64,000 nucleotides of DNA from Juglans regia. Taxonomy: Eukaryota; Streptophyta; Magnoliopsida; Fagales; Juglandaceae. The stretch spans positions 17,374,640 through 17,438,639 of the forward strand of contig NC_049915.1 in the NCBI RefSeq assembly GCF_001411555.2. The letters run 5' to 3'. A model generated the notes under the pieces. That model saw only the letters and a program-made list of their open reading frames with translations. It was not told the DNA's origin and ran no database searches. Both the position numbers and the translations under genes were made by a program. This document shows positions 60,322-64,000 of this stretch, piece after piece (position 1 is the first letter of the stretch; each line of letters starts with the position of its first letter).

Positions 60322-63300
60322 TTGGAACTGTTGAGGGCTTGAGAACCCTTGAACAGTTCAGGAGCTTCATCTTTTAGTGAAACATAAGAGCCCAAATATC
60401 CTATTCCTTATTGAAACTAAAGGCAACAGGGAAAAGATGGAAAGAATAAGGAACAAAATAGGATATGACAGGAGCTTTATGATAGAGAGTAGAGGATTTA
60501 GTGGAGGAATAACTATGATGTGGAATTCAAATGTTCATATAGAATTGGATTCATATATTAGACATCACATATCTGTTCACATAACAGAACCTGGAAATGG
60601 GAAGAAGTGACTTCTCACAAGGTTTTATGGCAACCCTTGTATAGCACTTAGAGAAGGGAGTTGGTAGTTGCTAAGGCTTTTGAAACCTATAGATAACAGT
60701 CATTGGCTTTGCATAGATGATTTCAATGAAATTTTGCATCATAATGAAAAGTTTGGGAGAGCTGTGAGACCTTATGCTCAGATGGAATCCTTTAGTCAAG
60801 CCTTACAAGGCAGTGAATTGAATGATTTGGGATTTATAGGGCCAAAATATAATTGGTTAAACAATAGAGAAGACACTAGGTTTACAAAAGAAAGGTTAGA
60901 CAGAGTAGTTGGAAATTCACATTGCATCAGTATGTATCCAGATATCAGTGTTACTACCATTCCTACATGCACATCAGATCATAATCCTCTTATCTTAACT
61001 CTAAATACAAAATTTCAAGAGGAAAGAAGGAAGAGAAGGATATTTAGATATGAATTCAGCTGGGGGAGAAAAACTAAATGCAAAAGTATTATTTCGAATG
61101 CATGGAATGAAGGGCTCAACATAGCACAAACAATAGCATTAGTATCAAACAAGCTTACTAGCTGCAAGAAAAAACTACTCAATTGGAGCATAAACCAAAA
61201 GCAGGAAGCAATGAGAAACATTGAGACTAAAAAACTAAAAATGCATCTTCTTCAGCAAATGAACAATGGGAGTGATCTGCAAGAAATAAATCAGATTAAA
61301 AACGATGTGACATTGCTCTTAGAAAAAGAAAATTTGAAGTGGAAACAAAGAGCAAAAGAAAGTTTGCTTCAAAATGGAGACAAGAACACCAGATTTTTTC
61401 ATACGTGTGCATCACAAAGAAGAAAAATAAATCATATCAGTAGCATTCAAGATGATGATGGCCAGATTCATAATTCTTCTCAAGGAATAAAGCAAGTATT
61501 TCAACATTTTTATAATTCCTTATTATCCACTTCTAACCCAACTAGAATAAATGATTGTTTGGAACCTATGCAAGCAAAGGTCACTGAGGAAATGAACAGC
61601 AGGCTGATTTCAGAATTCACCTTCACAGAGGTACAAGAAGATGTATTTTCTATGAATCCAATGAGCTCACCAGGACCAGATGGATTTTCAAATAACAACA
61701 ACATTGGAATACAGTAGGCAAGGAACTTTGTGAAGCAGTGACATTGGCCTTAAATACTAACAACTAGGACAGCACCATCAATGAAACATTTATAGTTCTC
61801 ATACCAAAAAAGAAATGTCCAACACAAATCAATGAATTCAGGCCAATCAGTTTATGTAATGTAATCTACAAGGTTATGGCCAAGGTTCTAGCTAATAGAT
61901 TGAAACAAATCCTGCCATAAATCATTTCCACAACTCAAAGTGCATTTGTGGCTAGAAGACAAATTCTAGACAATGTCATAATTGCTTTTGAAGTATTACA
62001 TTCAATGAATTGCAGATTGAAAGGGGCATCAAGATATATAGCCTTATAATTGGACATGAGCAAAGCATATGATATATTAGAGTGGAGCTTTATCGCAGTA
62101 GTGATGGAAAAAATGAGATTTGCAAACAAGTGGATAGCTCTCATAGTCAACTGTGTCAAGACAGTATCTTATTATCTCTTAATTAATGGAAACCCACAGA
62201 CTTCTTTTAAGCCTTCGAGGGGCATTAGACATGGTGATCCCTTATCACCCTATCTATTTATACTATGCTCATAAACTTTTACTCAGCTACTTAATAGAGC
62301 AGAAATGATGAACCTCATATCTAGTTTTCCACTGGCAAGGGGACAAATAACCATCAATCATCTATTTTTTTTTGCAAATGATAGTATTTTATTCTGTCTA
62401 GCCTCTTCTATTGAATGGAGCATGGTGTAATACTTGATTGGACAATATGAACCTTCTATTGAATGGAGCAAGGTGCAATACTTGATTGGACAATATGAAC
62501 CTTCTATTGAATGGAGCAAGGTGCAATACTTGATTAGACAATATGAACTGGCTTCAAGCCAGAGATTAAACAAAGAAAAATCCTCTCTATTTTTTAGCAA
62601 GAATACAAGGGTTGCTGTGGAAGACAATATTCTTAGCATAGCAGGTATTAGAACTACATCTTCCTATTAAAGTTATTTAGGGTTACCTGCTTTGCTAGGA
62701 AAATCAAGAGTTAGGACATTCACTACAATTCTTGACAAAGTGAGAAGTAAATTGAACAACTAGAAGCTGAAATTTCTATCTAGAGCAGGTAAAGAGATTT
62801 TTCTCAAATCTATCATACAAGCTATCTCAACTTATTCAATGTGGGTTTTTAAACTTCCTCAACGCCTATTACATGAAATTAACAAGATGATGAAAAGTTA
62901 TTGGTGGGGACAAATCAATCAAGAGAGGAAAATAAGTTAGATTAATTGGAGTCAGATGGGAAAATCTAAAGCTGAAGGAGGATTGGAGTTTAGAGACTTT
63001 GAAAACCTCAATATTGCTTTATTAGCAAAGCAAGGTTGGAGAATGTTGCAACACCCTAACTCTCTAGCTGCACAGGTATTACAACTTAAATATTTTCCTC
63101 ACACTGACTTCTTCAATGCAAAGTTGGGTAATAGACCATCCTATCTATGGAGAAGCTTTCTAGTTGCTAGACCTCTACTCAAAGAAGGGACCATTTGGAG
63201 GGTAGTGGACGGAAATTCTACTAGAATATCGTCAGATAAGTGGCTACCAACACCCACCACATTCAAACCTCAAAGTGGTTTTCAGATACAAAAGCCAAAG

Positions 63301-64000
63301 TAGAGGTGCTTATTAACCAACAAACAAGGGAATGGAATACCAGTTTGATTAGTGTAGTCTTTTCAAGGATGATACAGATACCATTACTCAACTACCTCTC
63401 AGTCACTGCAATAGACCAGATAAACTGATATGGAGGTGCACAACAAATGAGATATTTAATGTCAAAAGTGCTTACTACTTGTAGGGAGAAATTCAAGACA
63501 GAAATAAGGGACAAGGCTCACAACACAAACAAACTCGAGAGGAATGGACTAAATTATGGAATCTTGGTATTCCCCCAACCATAAAGAACTTCCTGTGGAG
63601 AGCATGCCTCAACATTCTACCTACTAAAGATAATCTCTGCAAAAAGAAGGTAATGACAGATAACAACTGCCCCATCCAAAAGTGCAAGACCTCATGCCAG
63701 AGTTTAAAGGAGCTTATTGATGACATGTTAAACAAGTTACAGCAGGATGAAATGGAAGAATTAGCTCTGACTTTATGGAATATGTGGTGGAGAAGAAATG
63801 AAAAAGTATTTATAATATTCTGATTGATCCCAAAACAGTTCTACATCGAGTCCATCAAATGCAACATGATCTTGCAGCACTAGAATCTAGAACAATCAAC
63901 CAGAATCAAACCAATACATTGAGAAATGACACATGGGAGACCCTTCCACCAGTTGACAGAATGCATTACAAGATTGGTATTGCATTGCAGTGAGAGATGA
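60308..64000 (+). pseudogene. LINE ORF2 pseudogene (endonuclease, reverse transcriptase, zf-RVT), cut by window end
   Basis: It starts MRCISWNC*GLENP, overlapping the end of ORF1 by 14 bases. The AP-endonuclease region reaches about 61010 ('ILFLIETKGN', 'FSGGITMMWNSNVHI', 'TIPTCTSDHNPLIL'). The reverse transcriptase runs from about 61780 ('[20 protein letters not shown]', 'LDMSKAYDILEWSFI', 'RGIRHGDPLSPYLFILCS'). Its catalytic FADD has become FAND (near 62374). A zf-RVT-like region follows at about 63540-63680 ('LWRACLNILPTKDNLCKKK'). It contains many stops and one tandem 48-bp triplication, and the downstream RNase H region runs off the window. Confidence 0.9.
62406..62549 (+). repeat. In-frame 48-bp tandem triplication inside LINE ORF2
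   Basis: 'ttctattgaatggagca' begins at 62406, 62454 and 62502, a constant 48-bp step. The three units are nearly identical and each encodes about 16 residues (IEWSKVQYLIGQYEPS). One unit would suffice for a normal reverse transcriptase, so two copies are extra. Confidence 0.9.

Overview
The window is nuclear DNA from a flowering plant. Genes are intron-rich with GT-AG junctions, intergenic DNA is AT-rich and full of transposons, and there is a MIR171 gene and a TIFY/JAZ gene. An STR-type ABCG transporter suggests a host of arbuscular mycorrhiza. Repeat style (foldback MITEs, 'ctcatctcaactcatc' tracts) hints at a woody eudicot such as Fagales, but that is a weak inference.

Left third (1-22.2 kb), the genic part: an 11-exon LRR protein resembling STK11/LKB1-interacting protein (1186-9896, +); a MIR171 hairpin on the minus strand (about 11948-12062); a four-exon STR half-size ABC transporter of 810 residues (14048-17131, +); and, convergent with it, a ten-exon TPR-thioredoxin TDX gene of 384 residues (18153-22152, -). 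I built the exon models by hand from splice sites and reading-frame continuity, and all phases close.

Middle (22.5-48.3 kb) is repetitive. A diverged tandem duplication carries a GC-rich CTCCGAC/CTCGAG island. Then comes a Ty1/copia element (25113-48267, 5-bp duplication ATAAT) whose gag-pol is split by an 18-kb insertion (26591-44620, duplication GATTG). The ends of that insertion look like one Gypsy-type LTR. Inside it is a tandem array of about 19 monomers of about 773 bp. The array is preceded and interspersed by three copies of an eIF4A gene fragment. The nesting is three levels deep: copia, LTR-like insertion, gene-fragment array.

Right part (48.4-64 kb): a seven-exon JAZ3-like/TIFY6B gene (48410-51502, -) whose stop codon lies only 143 bp from the copia element. 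After it come AT-rich DNA, a SINE-like insertion, a short deleted copia element with LTRs and TSD (54370-56305), foldback MITEs, and a decayed L1-type LINE running off the window end.

The genes do not form an operon-like unit. Themes are symbiotic lipid export (STR), redox/chaperone function (TDX), jasmonate repression (JAZ) and miRNA control of GRAS factors (miR171). Their adjacency is not evidence of joint function.
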